Source: Bin87 sp964347975 (GTDB lineage: Bacteria; Chloroflexota; Dehalococcoidia; Lucifugimonadales; UBA3495). From it: 61,645 nt of DNA. This document shows, one piece after another, positions 9,013 to 17,970 of this stretch. Below the pieces are notes generated by a model. That model did no database searches, was not told where the DNA came from, and saw only the letters and a list, made by a program, of their open reading frames with translations. A program made the position numbers and the translations under genes. The stretch's first letter is position 1. Every line of letters starts with the position of its first letter. The stretch covers positions 1 to 61,645 of the forward strand of contig CAYGAY010000020.1 of NCBI GenBank assembly GCA_964347975.1, given 5' to 3'.

Positions 9013-10992
9013 ATGACCGCTTCCGGCGCTCAACACGCCCGCCACCGCCGCTATTTCCTGATGGACATTCCATTGGAGGAGGCGACGGCGCGCTGGTTTG
9101 GCGCTATGGAAGAAGAGCGCATCTTATCCCCTACCGCCGCTGAACTCGTCCCTCTGGAGGCGCCGGATCTCCCGGGCCGCATCACCGCCGGACCGGTGTG
9201 GGCGGCGGTATCTTCGCCCCACTACGATGCAGCGGCCATGGATGGAATCGCGGTGCGGGCCGCGGATACCGCCGGGGCCACGGAGCGGCGTCCCGTTCTA
9301 CTGACGGTGGGCCCGCAGGCGGTGTGGGTGGACACCGGCGACCCCATGCCGGCCGGGATGGACGCCGTGGTAATGATTGAACACGTGAGGCGGGACAGTG
9401 ACGCTCCTGATCTGTTGCGCGTGTCCGACCCGGTGGCTCCGTGGCAGCACGTGCGCCCGCTGGGCGAAGATATAGTCGCCACCGAGTTGGCGCTGCCCGA
9501 AAACCACCGTGTGACCCCGGCGGATTTGGGCGCGTGCGCGGCCGCTGGACTGTCCAACATCCCGGTGCGCCGTCGCCCGGTCGTGAGCATCATCCCCACG
9601 GGGAACGAGTTGACGCCGTTCAACGCTCCGAGGAAAGCGGGAGATATTCCGGAGTTCAACTCCCTGATCCTGTCCGGGATGGTGCGGGAGTGGGGAGGCG
9701 AGCCGGTGGTTTCAGCCCCTGTACCCGATGACTTCGGCGTCATCCGCCGCGCCGTATCCGACGCCCTGGAATCCAGCGACGTGGTGGCTATCAACGCCGG
9801 CTCTTCTGCCGGGGACGCTGACTACACGGCGGCGGTGATCGAATCCCTGGGCACGCTCCAGGTCCATGGCATCGCCATTCGTCCGGGGCATCCGGTGGCA
9901 TTGGGGATCGCGTCGGGCAAGCCCGTGCTGGGGTTGCCGGGCTATCCGGTGTCGGCTGCGTTAACTGCGGAATTGCTGCTGCGACCGCTGTTGGACCGCC
10001 TGCTCGGAGCGGAGACGCCGGCGCGCCCGCGCATCCGGGCCCGGATCACCCGCAAAGTGCTGTCGCCCATCGGAGAGGACGAGTTCTTGAGGGTCAAGCT
10101 CGGCCGAGTGGGCGAAAATATGACGGCCACTCCAACTCAACGCGGCGCCGGGGTGGTCATGTCCCTGGTGCGTTCCGACGGGGTGGTGCGTATCCCCCGC
10201 CATACCGAGGGTCTGGAAGCCGGAACAAAAGTTGACGTGGAATTGCTCCGTTCGGAAGCGGACGTGGAAAATACGGTGGTCGCCATAGGCAGCCATGACC
10301 TGGCCCTGGACCTGATGCAGAGTTTCCTTCGCCGTCAACGTCCGGTGGTTAACCTGGCGTCGGCCCACGTGGGCAGTCTGGGCGGACTGGCCGCCTTGCG
10401 ACGCGGCGAGGCGCACCTGGCCGGCTGCCATCTTCTCGACGCCGCGACGGGCGAGTATAACGTTGCCTATGTCCGGCGGTATCTGCCGGATACCCCGGTT
10501 GCAATAGTGCGGTTGGTGGGACGCACGCAGGGGTTGCTAACCGCCGCGGGCAATCCGTTGGGCGTCATCTCGCTTGAAGAGCTGCGGCGGCCTGAGGTGC
10601 GTTTTGTGAATCGACAGCGGGGTTCGGGAACCCGGGCGTTGCTTGATTACCAGCTGGAGCTTATGGGGGTGGAGCCGGAAGCGATCAATGGCTACCAGCG
10701 CGAGGAGTACAGCCATTTGGCGGTGGCGGCGGCGGTATCGGGCGGGTCGGCGGACGCGGGTTTGGGTATCCTGTCGGCGGCGCGAGCCCTGGGTTTGGAT
10801 TTCATCCCGCTGCTTGATGAGGAATATGATCTGGTTATCCCGATGGAACATTACCGGAGCGAGCGGCTCCAACCCGTGCTGACATTGCTGAACGACAACG
10901 AGAAGATCGGTGGGGAGTTTCGGGTGGCGGTAAAGGCCATGGGCGGTTATGACGTTTCCCGCATGGGCGAAACGCGGGCCATCCTGCCATGA
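9013..10992 (+). CDS. MoeA fused to C-terminal periplasmic-binding-protein-like domain
   Basis: This is a 659-residue fusion. Residues about 15-415 form a second MoeA (AAAMDGIAVRA-type substrate loop, IIPTGNELTPF, NAGSSAGDADYT, RPGHPVALG, LGLPGYPVSAA). Residues about 425-650 form a type II periplasmic-binding-protein fold as found in the cytosolic molybdate sensor fusions (GSHDLALDLM at the start; RQRGSGTRALLDYQL in the ligand pocket). Without a signal peptide the C-terminal domain should act in the cytosol, perhaps delivering or sensing molybdate or tungstate. Two moeA copies side by side may separate molybdenum from tungsten loading. Its stop overlaps the TPR gene by four bases. Confidence 0.88.
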   Translation: MTASGAQHARHRRYFLMDIPLEEATARWFGAMEEERILSPTAAELVPLEAPDLPGRITAGPVWAAVSSPHYDAAAMDGIAVRAADTAGATERRPVLLTVGPQAVWVDTGDPMPAGMDAVVMIEHVRRDSDAPDLLRVSDPVAPWQHVRPLGEDIVATELALPENHRVTPADLGACAAAGLSNIPVRRRPVVSIIPTGNELTPFNAPRKAGDIPEFNSLILSGMVREWGGEPVVSAPVPDDFGVIRRAVSDALESSDVVAINAGSSAGDADYTAAVIESLGTLQVHGIAIRPGHPVALGIASGKPVLGLPGYPVSAALTAELLLRPLLDRLLGAETPARPRIRARITRKVLSPIGEDEFLRVKLGRVGENMTATPTQRGAGVVMSLVRSDGVVRIPRHTEGLEAGTKVDVELLRSEADVENTVVAIGSHDLALDLMQSFLRRQRPVVNLASAHVGSLGGLAALRRGEAHLAGCHLLDAATGEYNVAYVRRYLPDTPVAIVRLVGRTQGLLTAAGNPLGVISLEELRRPEVRFVNRQRGSGTRALLDYQLELMGVEPEAINGYQREEYSHLAVAAAVSGGSADAGLGILSAARALGLDFIPLLDEEYDLVIPMEHYRSERLQPVLTLLNDNEKIGGEFRVAVKAMGGYDVSRMGETRAILP

Positions 10993-11522
10993 AATCGGAG
11001 GCCGACGGGATTATCACGGCCCGGGTCGCTGCATGGCGCGAAGCCCGCGCCACTTTCGGCGACGCCCACCCGGAAACCTGGCGCGCCCAGCACCGGTTAG
11101 CCCACGCCTACCGGGCGGCCCGGCGGTTTGGGGACGCGCTGTTCTGGTTCCAGCGCGCGGCGCAAGGCAGCGCGCGGACATACGGCGAGGGGCATGCTGA
11201 AACCCTGCGTTATCGCAGCAGCCTGGCCAATTGCCACTACGCAGCCGGCAACGTTGCTTACGCCATCGAGTTGTTTGGCGAGCTGTATGCAGCGCGGCGC
11301 GCGACGCTGGGGGATAACCATCCCGATACCTTGCGCAGCCGGGGCAGTCTCGCCAACGCACTGCATTCCGTGGGCCGCTACTCGGAGGCTGCGGCCCTGC
11401 ATCGTCGCAACGCCGCGGACCGCGAAACTGCGCTAGGCCCGGAACATCCATCGACCAAGGCCAGCCGGCGGAACTTAGCGCGAACCATCTGGAACCCTGG
11501 CGAAAAACCGGGAATCGGTTAA
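10989..11522 (+). CDS. Tetratricopeptide repeat protein (kinesin-light-chain type)
   Basis: The protein has 177 residues with about three 42-residue repeats. Each carries the pattern G..HP(E/D)T...R..LA...  (for example GDAHPETWRAQHRLAHAY, GEGHAETLRYRSSLANCHY, GDNHPDTLRSRGSLANALH and a last GPEHPSTKASRRNLA). Such repeats are protein-protein interaction scaffolds. It starts at an ATG overlapping the upstream stop and lies between the moeA pair and the glycosyltransferase gene. Its partner is unknown. Confidence 0.8.
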   Translation: MKSEADGIITARVAAWREARATFGDAHPETWRAQHRLAHAYRAARRFGDALFWFQRAAQGSARTYGEGHAETLRYRSSLANCHYAAGNVAYAIELFGELYAARRATLGDNHPDTLRSRGSLANALHSVGRYSEAAALHRRNAADRETALGPEHPSTKASRRNLARTIWNPGEKPGIG

Positions 11523-11541
11523 GGCTGACCAAGCCCTTAGA

Positions 11542-14202
11542 ATGGGCAAACAAACCGACCTTCGGTTTACGACGTACAGCAGGACGATGGCAAGCCAACA
11601 GCTGCAATTTCTCCGCGAACGGATGCCGGCCGGGATCCGGAGGCTCAACAGGTCTCGCCTTCATTTCGGCAGGTTGGAATGGATTTTCCTCATCGTCGCT
11701 CTCATCGCGGCGGCGATGCGGCTCTGGGAATTGGATGGTCGCACCATGCACTACGACGAGGCCATCCACCTGCATTTTTCCTGGAAATTGGCCCAGGGGA
11801 TGGAATTTGCCCATTCTCCGTGGATGCACGGGCCGTTCCAGATTGAACTGGTTGCCCTGGCGCTCAAATTCATCGGCGATACCGACTTTCTGGCCCGGCT
11901 GCCCTATGCCTTGTTCGGCGTCATATTGGTGGTACTGCCTTATTTTCTCAGGGGGATGATCGGCGAAAAAGGGGCGGTCTGCGCCGCCATCATATTGGCT
12001 TTCTCCCCGTCTCTGCTTTATTTCAGCCGGTTCGGGCGCAACGACATATTGATGGCAGTCTGGGCGGTGTCATTGCTGATTATGCTCTGGCGGTACACCG
12101 TCTCCGAACGCCGGCGCTACCTGTTCGGCGCGGCGGCGATCACCGCCCTGATGCTGGCCACCAAGGAAACTGCCTATTTCGTGATACTGTTCATGGGCCT
12201 GGCGGCATTGGGTTTGGGCTGGCGTCAAATTCTCGGCTCCCTGCGAGGGAGCCAAAGTCTCGCGGCCTGCGGAAGCGCGGCGGGGTTCTTCATCCTGCTG
12301 GCGACGCTGACGCTGCCGCAGGCGGCGGCGTTGATCGCCATAGCGCAATCGCCTTTCGGTTTGACTTTAGCGGCCCATGATACCGGGTCCACCGGGGATA
12401 CCGGGGCGCCCGTTTGGGACGCTCCCTTTGTGAATCTTCCCATTTGGGACACTCCGATGTGGGCCAATATTGCGGCGGCAGCGGCGCTGGTTGTTTTGGC
12501 TGTTGGAGTCGCGCGCACGGTTTGGAGGGTGCGGAGCGTCGTAGATTTGACGGCGGTGGCGATTGCGACGCTGTCCACCGTCGCGGCGGTGGCGGTGGTG
12601 GTGGCGAGTCCCTTCCAACGATTGTTGTCCGAACGGGGCATACTCACCGGAAACATAACCGGCGATTTTGTGGACTGCGGCGTCGGTTTGGCGCTGATGC
12701 TGTTGGCTGTCGCGCTGCTGCGCGCGAACCTGTCTGCGGTCACCGGGTGGCGGGGAATCACGCTGCTGTTGGGGCCGGCCGTGTTGCTGACGTTTTGGTG
12801 GCTCCTGGTTTGCGGGGGTGGTTCGGCCTTCATAGGTCAACTGCTGCCCCATGGGGCCAGTGTTGACGATATAAACGCGGGCAAGGTCGCAGTGAACTAT
12901 CTCATACCGTTGCTCACGCTGCTGTGCTTGCTGGCGGTGGGTGGAGCGGTGGGGACCGCGTGGGGCGGCGGGGTTTGGCTGGGATGCGCGGCGGTGTTCT
13001 ACGGGATTTGGGTTCCGCTCTACACCACTTTGTTCACCAACTGGGCCGGGATGTTCACCGGCGCCTGGCAAAGTCTCGGTTACTGGCTAATGCAGCAGGA
13101 CGTGGCCCGGGGCAACCAGCCGTGGTATTACTACATCGTCGGGTTGACCGTGTACGAGTTGCTGGCTTTGGCCTTCGGCATCGTTGCAGTGATATGGCTG
13201 GTGCGCCGTCGGGAGCCGTTCGGCATCGTCCTGGCGGCCTGGGTGGTGGCGACGCTGGCGATTTACACCGTCGCGGCGGAGAAAATGCCGTGGCTGCTGG
13301 TGAACATGACCGTTCCCTTGGCTCTGGCAGCAGGAATGCTGATTGGACATTTACTGGATCGAGTGCCCTGGCCTCTTACCGGCTCCGGAGGCCGGCGTCT
13401 CGCCTGGTCTTTGGTCCTTGCGCCGGCCTGGATCGGGTTGGCGATATGGGTGGCCTGGCTTGCTTTGAAAGGCGACAATGGAAACATTTGGGTCTGGTTG
13501 GGCGTACTGGTGCTTTTGCCGTTGTCGGGGCTGTTGGCGGCGCTGGCGCGTGTTCAGCCGGGGGCCGGCACGACTGCCGCATTGGGGGTTGCCGGCCTGC
13601 TGTTGGTCTTCGGAGCGGCGGGAGCATGGAGAGCCGCATACACCTACGACGATTCCCATCTAGAGATACTAGCCTACGCCCAGGGTTCTGCGGACCTCAC
13701 GACCACCTATGTTGACCTGAAAAACCGGGTATTTTCCGGCGCGGACGGGTCTCAATCCGGTGTCGTCAGGGTGGATTACGATATGTGGTATCCGTTTCAA
13801 TGGTACGTTCGCAAGGAGACCGAACAGGGAACCTTGCAGTTTGACCGTTTTTGCCTCGCTAATGATGACGACGGCAGCGAAGGGTGCCGCCGGGTGGGAG
13901 AAGACGCCGGTCCGGGCGTTTACCTCGCTGAACACGCCCACGCGGTTGACCAAGAAGACGCCGACCAGTACCGCAAGGACGGGCCAATGCGAAATCTGCT
14001 GTGGTATCCTGAAACATACCGTCGCCCCGGAGAATCGCGCGCCGACACCGGGATCTGGCGTCAATTGAATGCGGATGTCGCGTTCTTCAGAGATACCGCC
14101 GCCGACCCGGAGAAATTGCGTTCTGCGCTGGAATACTTTATCGCGCGGCGTCAGGAAAGCGACTGGTTCACTGCCGAGTATTATCAATACACCAAGGAAT
14201 AG
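11542..14202 (+). CDS. Agl23-like membrane glycosyltransferase (TIGR03663 family)
   Basis: This is an 886-residue, heavily hydrophobic protein with about a dozen membrane helices. The first extracellular loop has the GT-C/GT39-like motif TMHYDEAIHLHFSWKLAQ with a catalytic-type Asp-Glu pair, then HGPFQIELV and SRFGRNDILMA. This matches the Agl23-like family, found in archaea and Chloroflexi, associated with protein glycosylation or flippase activity. It would act on a polyprenyl-linked sugar at the outer membrane face. Only 19 bases separate it from the TPR gene, so it probably belongs to the same transcript as the glycan genes downstream. Confidence 0.82.
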   Translation: MGKQTDLRFTTYSRTMASQQLQFLRERMPAGIRRLNRSRLHFGRLEWIFLIVALIAAAMRLWELDGRTMHYDEAIHLHFSWKLAQGMEFAHSPWMHGPFQIELVALALKFIGDTDFLARLPYALFGVILVVLPYFLRGMIGEKGAVCAAIILAFSPSLLYFSRFGRNDILMAVWAVSLLIMLWRYTVSERRRYLFGAAAITALMLATKETAYFVILFMGLAALGLGWRQILGSLRGSQSLAACGSAAGFFILLATLTLPQAAALIAIAQSPFGLTLAAHDTGSTGDTGAPVWDAPFVNLPIWDTPMWANIAAAAALVVLAVGVARTVWRVRSVVDLTAVAIATLSTVAAVAVVVASPFQRLLSERGILTGNITGDFVDCGVGLALMLLAVALLRANLSAVTGWRGITLLLGPAVLLTFWWLLVCGGGSAFIGQLLPHGASVDDINAGKVAVNYLIPLLTLLCLLAVGGAVGTAWGGGVWLGCAAVFYGIWVPLYTTLFTNWAGMFTGAWQSLGYWLMQQDVARGNQPWYYYIVGLTVYELLALAFGIVAVIWLVRRREPFGIVLAAWVVATLAIYTVAAEKMPWLLVNMTVPLALAAGMLIGHLLDRVPWPLTGSGGRRLAWSLVLAPAWIGLAIWVAWLALKGDNGNIWVWLGVLVLLPLSGLLAALARVQPGAGTTAALGVAGLLLVFGAAGAWRAAYTYDDSHLEILAYAQGSADLTTTYVDLKNRVFSGADGSQSGVVRVDYDMWYPFQWYVRKETEQGTLQFDRFCLANDDDGSEGCRRVGEDAGPGVYLAEHAHAVDQEDADQYRKDGPMRNLLWYPETYRRPGESRADTGIWRQLNADVAFFRDTAADPEKLRSALEYFIARRQESDWFTAEYYQYTKE

Positions 14203-14225
14203 GCCCGGAAGGATGAGATTAGCGC

Positions 14226-14753
14226 ATGACGACGACGGCATTGCCTGAACCCGGATCGATCACGGTTGAGGACAGGGTACAAATCAGCCGCCGGTTGATT
14301 CAACAAGCGCGTCATGAGCTGGACCGGGGCGACCGTCTTCAGGCCACGGAGAAAGTTTGGGGCGCGTTGGCCCAGATGCTCAAAGCCCATGGGCAGCGGC
14401 GAGGTTGGCTGAATTTGGGCGGCCACCGCACCGTTGGACATATCGCACGGCAACTGGACGCTGAATACGATGACCTCCGCATCTCTGACGCTTACGTAGC
14501 TGCCGATAACGGCCATCGGAACTTCTACGATAACGAGATGAGCCCGCCGGAAATAGCAGGCATCATAGCCACGGTCGCCAACGTCTTACCGGATTTGGAG
14601 GAGGCGCTGTGGGAACCTCCGCGCCCCTTTACCGTCCGCGAAGCAGACCGCTGGCGGGTGCGAACGCTCACGGGAAGGCACGATCTGGAAGTCGGGGATA
14701 CATCGCTTGTGGGATTCTCGAACGCTCATCAGCCTCCTGAAACCGGGGGATGA
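14226..14753 (+). CDS. PaREP1-like (HEPN-type helical) protein, copy 1
   Basis: The protein has 175 residues. The core ISRRLIQQARHELDRGDRL followed by QATEKVWGALAQMLKAHGQ resembles the PaREP1/PaREP8 family, small helical proteins known mainly from archaea. It is nearly a copy of the next gene, and the two overlap by four bases (ATGA), so they are a tandem duplication kept in frame and co-translated. The C-terminal tail (WRVRTLTGRHDLEVGD) is also shared. The position between the Agl23-like and AglD-like genes suggests a link with surface glycosylation, but the activity is unknown. Confidence 0.6.
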   Translation: MTTTALPEPGSITVEDRVQISRRLIQQARHELDRGDRLQATEKVWGALAQMLKAHGQRRGWLNLGGHRTVGHIARQLDAEYDDLRISDAYVAADNGHRNFYDNEMSPPEIAGIIATVANVLPDLEEALWEPPRPFTVREADRWRVRTLTGRHDLEVGDTSLVGFSNAHQPPETGG

Positions 14754-15286
14754 ACCGGATGACGACAGCAACATCATTGCCGGAACCGGGGGCGGCCTCG
14801 GTGGAAGACCGAGTGCAAATCAGCCGGCGGTTGATTCAGCAGGCGCGGGGCGAGCTGGATAAGGGAGACCGCCTTCAGGCCACCGAGAAGGTTTGGGGCG
14901 CGTTGGCTCAAATGCTCAAGGCCCATGGCCAACAGCGTGGGTGGGTGAATTCAGGCGGTCATCGCACCGTCGGCCATATCGCCCGGCAGTTGGCCGCCGA
15001 ATACGACAGCCGCAGTATCATTGACGCCTACGTTGCGGCTGATAACGGCCATCGCAACTTCTACGACAATGAGATGAGCCCGCCGGAAATTGAGGGCATT
15101 ATAGCTACGGTAGCAAGCGTGTTGCCCGACTTGGAAAATGCGCTGCACGAACTGCCGCGCCCCTACACCATCCACGAAGCAGACCGCTGGCGGGTGCGAA
15201 CGCTCACGGGAAGGCAGTATCTGGAAGCCGGGGATACATCCCCGGTGGGATTCTCGAACACGCACCCGGTTCCCGACGCCGATTAA
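14750..15286 (+). CDS. PaREP1-like protein, copy 2
   Basis: The protein has 178 residues and is highly similar over its whole length to the preceding gene, including QATEKVWGALAQMLKAHGQ, the ADNGHRNFYDNEMSPPEI block and the tail WRVRTLTGRQYLEAGDTSPV. The start at 14750 overlaps the upstream stop; an alternative ATG lies at 14759. The longest differences are at the N-terminal ten residues and the last few. The tandem pair may work as a heterodimer; this is inference. Confidence 0.6.
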   Translation: MNRMTTATSLPEPGAASVEDRVQISRRLIQQARGELDKGDRLQATEKVWGALAQMLKAHGQQRGWVNSGGHRTVGHIARQLAAEYDSRSIIDAYVAADNGHRNFYDNEMSPPEIEGIIATVASVLPDLENALHELPRPYTIHEADRWRVRTLTGRQYLEAGDTSPVGFSNTHPVPDAD

Positions 15287-15288
15287 AG

Positions 15289-16377
15289 ATGACCTACTTC
15301 CTCGGCAACTGGCGTTTCTGGGCGGGTGTGCTGGTCAGCGTCGTGGCGCTGTCCCTGCTGGTGTTGCTGGTGGACCGGCGCGAACTGTGGGAGGCGCTGC
15401 GGACAGCGAACTATCTCTACCTGGCGCCGGCCATCGTACTGTACTTCATCGGGCAGTGGTTCCGCGCCCTGCGCTGGCAATACCTGCTGCTGCCCATCGC
15501 CCGCATCTCCACCGGGCGGTTGTATCCGGTCATCATCATCGGCTACATGGCGAACAACGTGCTGCCGGCCCGGTTGGGCGAACTGGTGCGGGCCGTGTAT
15601 CTGTCGCAGCGGGAGAAAGAAGTCGGCGTGCCGGCGTCGATAGCCACCCTCAGCGTGGAACGGCTTTACGACGGGCTGACGTTGCTGGCGATGGGCGCCG
15701 TTGCCGCTCCCGTCCTGCTGGCGGCGGGGTTGTTCAGCGACGCCAGTCTCGCCTACCAGTCCACCGCCGTTGTTCTGATGGTGGGAGTCATCGGCAGCTT
15801 CGTATTTGCGCTGGTTGTGTTGACGGCGCTGGCGACCAGCCGGCGCGCAGTGGGTTGGCTCATCGCCCTGACATCCATCCTGCCGCCGCGCTTCCGCCCG
15901 CTGGCTACGGACGTTATCCACGGGTTCGTAGCCGGACTGGCAGCCCTCAACTCGCCTCGCAAGCACGCCGTCCTGTTCCTCGCTTCGCTCCCCGTCTGGC
16001 TGGCCGAGGCCGGCGTGTATCTAGTCGTGGCCTACTCCTTCAACCTGGATGCCTACTTCGCTTCATTCTGGATACTCGTAGTAGCGATACTGCTGGTTAC
16101 GGTAACGTCCAACCTGATTACGGCCATTCCCGCGTCCATCGGGGGTATTGGGCCCTTCGAGATAGTGGCGCAGCAGACGCTGGTCGCGCTGGGCCTGGGC
16201 GCGTCGGCGGCGACGGCCTACACGGTGGCGGTGCATCTGGTGGCGCTGTGGCTGCCGGTCAACATCGCCGGACTGGCGTTGCTGTTGTGGCACAACGTGT
16301 CCTTGCGCGGGCTCACTACGTTGCCGGATACTCCGACGACGGACACTCCCGGCGTACGGGCCGCTCAGGACGACTAA
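15289..16377 (+). CDS. Lysylphosphatidylglycerol synthase transmembrane-domain / AglD-like flippase-domain protein
   Basis: The protein has 362 residues and about eight membrane helices. It shows the family features YFIGQWFRALRWQYLL, GYMANNVLPARLGELVRA (the most conserved loop) and ITAIPASIGGIGPFEI near the C-terminus, matching PF03706 (UPF0104). Members occur in MprF and the archaeal AglD. Here it is the integral membrane domain alone, so it may move or modify a polyprenyl-sugar rather than aminoacylate lipid. It starts three bases after copy 2 of the PaREP1-like pair. Confidence 0.82.
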   Translation: MTYFLGNWRFWAGVLVSVVALSLLVLLVDRRELWEALRTANYLYLAPAIVLYFIGQWFRALRWQYLLLPIARISTGRLYPVIIIGYMANNVLPARLGELVRAVYLSQREKEVGVPASIATLSVERLYDGLTLLAMGAVAAPVLLAAGLFSDASLAYQSTAVVLMVGVIGSFVFALVVLTALATSRRAVGWLIALTSILPPRFRPLATDVIHGFVAGLAALNSPRKHAVLFLASLPVWLAEAGVYLVVAYSFNLDAYFASFWILVVAILLVTVTSNLITAIPASIGGIGPFEIVAQQTLVALGLGASAATAYTVAVHLVALWLPVNIAGLALLLWHNVSLRGLTTLPDTPTTDTPGVRAAQDD

Positions 16378-16380
16378 CCG

Positions 16381-17700
16381 ATGCGCGTCGGAATCATCGG
16401 CGGCGGCGCGGCCGGCTTGGCGGCCGCCCTGGAGCTGACCTCCCGGGGCCATTTCGCCGAAGTGTTTGAGGCGGCCCCGTTTCTAGGCGGGCAGGCGTCA
16501 ACCTTTGAAGTCGGCGGCGGTCAGCTGGAACGCGGCTACCATCACCTGTTCGTCAGCGACACCGACATGGTGGACCTGATTGACGAGCTCGGTCTGGACG
16601 ACTCTATGGAATGGCTGGAGTCGAAGGTGGGCCTGTTTCACGGCGGGCGCATCTGGGATTTTGCCACGCCCATGGATTTATTGCGCTTCACCCCGTTGCC
16701 CTTTGCCCAGCGTATCCGGCTGGGGTTGTGGACGTTCCTGTTGCAGAAAACCCGCAACTGGCGCAAGTTCGAGGACGTTACCGCCGCCGAATGGACCCGC
16801 CGGCATATGGGCGAGGCCGCCTATCGCGTAATTTGGGAACCCATGTTGCGGGGAAAGTTTGGCGACTACTACGATCAGATCAGCATGACCTGGCTGTGGG
16901 GCAAGATCTACCTGCGGGTGGCCTCGCGCAAAAGGATGCAGAAAGAGCGGTTGGGCTATCCCATGTGCAGTTTCGGCAGAGTATTTGACGTCTGCGGTGA
17001 GCGCATCGTGGAACAGGGCGGTCAAGTGCATATTGGCGCGGCGGTGCGTCGTATTAACGTGACCGACGACGAGGCCACCGGCCTCATCGCCAGCGTGGAT
17101 GGTGGCCCGGAGCAATCATTGGACTATGACGCGGTGATAGCCACCACGCCGTCCTACGTATTCACACGCCTGGCGCCGAATCTGCCGGAAGATTACCGGA
17201 GCGTGCTTGAATCCGCCCGATATCTCTCGGCAGTCCTGGTGATCCTGGTGCTGGATAGGCCCCTGACGTCGAAATACTGGCTCAACGTGGCCGACCGCGC
17301 CTTGCCTTTCGTCGGCGTCATCGAACATACCAACATGATCGACCGCAATCTTTACGGCGGCCGCCACATCGTCTATCTCAGCAATTACCCGGATCGCCAG
17401 AGTGAACTGTACCGCAAGGAGCCGGCGGAATTGCTGGAAGAGTTTGTTCCATATCTGCAACGGCTCAACCCGGACTTCAAACGGGAATGGATCCTGGAGT
17501 ATTACCATCACCGGGTTGATGGGGCGCAGCCGATCATTGGGGTCAATTACAGCGAACGGATTCCCGACCACCGGACGCCGTTCAAATCGTTGTATCTGGC
17601 AAATACCACGCAGATCTATCCAGAAGACCGGGGGACGAACTATTCGGTGCGCATGGGTCGGCAGGTGGCGCGAATGGTTTTGGAGGACATGGGCGGGTAA
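16381..17700 (+). CDS. NAD(P)/FAD-dependent amine-oxidoreductase-like protein
   Basis: The protein has 439 residues. It opens with an FAD-binding Rossmann motif IIGGGAAGLAAALELTSRGH, then EAAPFLGGQASTFE (the second FAD motif) and a C-terminal NTTQIYPEDRGTNYSVRMG that closes the FAD site. It resembles protoporphyrinogen-oxidase and UDP-galactopyranose-mutase-like flavoproteins that sit in polysaccharide clusters. The gene begins four bases after the flippase-domain gene, so it likely acts on an isoprenoid or sugar intermediate of the same pathway. The exact substrate is not known. Confidence 0.8.
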   Translation: MRVGIIGGGAAGLAAALELTSRGHFAEVFEAAPFLGGQASTFEVGGGQLERGYHHLFVSDTDMVDLIDELGLDDSMEWLESKVGLFHGGRIWDFATPMDLLRFTPLPFAQRIRLGLWTFLLQKTRNWRKFEDVTAAEWTRRHMGEAAYRVIWEPMLRGKFGDYYDQISMTWLWGKIYLRVASRKRMQKERLGYPMCSFGRVFDVCGERIVEQGGQVHIGAAVRRINVTDDEATGLIASVDGGPEQSLDYDAVIATTPSYVFTRLAPNLPEDYRSVLESARYLSAVLVILVLDRPLTSKYWLNVADRALPFVGVIEHTNMIDRNLYGGRHIVYLSNYPDRQSELYRKEPAELLEEFVPYLQRLNPDFKREWILEYYHHRVDGAQPIIGVNYSERIPDHRTPFKSLYLANTTQIYPEDRGTNYSVRMGRQVARMVLEDMGG

Positions 17701-17970
17701 TTGCGCGGCAATCAAACGGAGCGCGTGGCAGGTTAACCTCGAACCGGGAGGTTTGCGCTATGCCGGTTAATGAGAGTTCGGCTATTGATCATGATGGTAA
17801 AACGGCCGGCCACGATTCCGGCCCCCTCGGCCCGTCGGTGTCTTGACGCGATCATTGCGACTTCTCATCGCGTAAAATCTACGTGAAATGCGGTGATCCA
17901 TACAGCAAGCAAATTGGGCTAATTTTCAGTATAATATAAACGCGCCAATTTACTGATTCCAGATTGCCCT
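17701..17970. promoter_or_regulatory. Intergenic region with a -10 element before the amidotransferase-like/gyrA pair
   Basis: A TATAAT hexamer at 17930-17935 lies 35 bases before the TTG start of the next gene. No convincing -35 at 16-18 bases is seen, so the promoter call is weak. The rest of the gap has no recognisable RNA gene or ORF. Confidence 0.4.

Noticed and set aside
17701..17970. tRNA gene in the gap before gyrA
   Set aside because: Short TTCGAACC-like words occur but no cloverleaf could be drawn.
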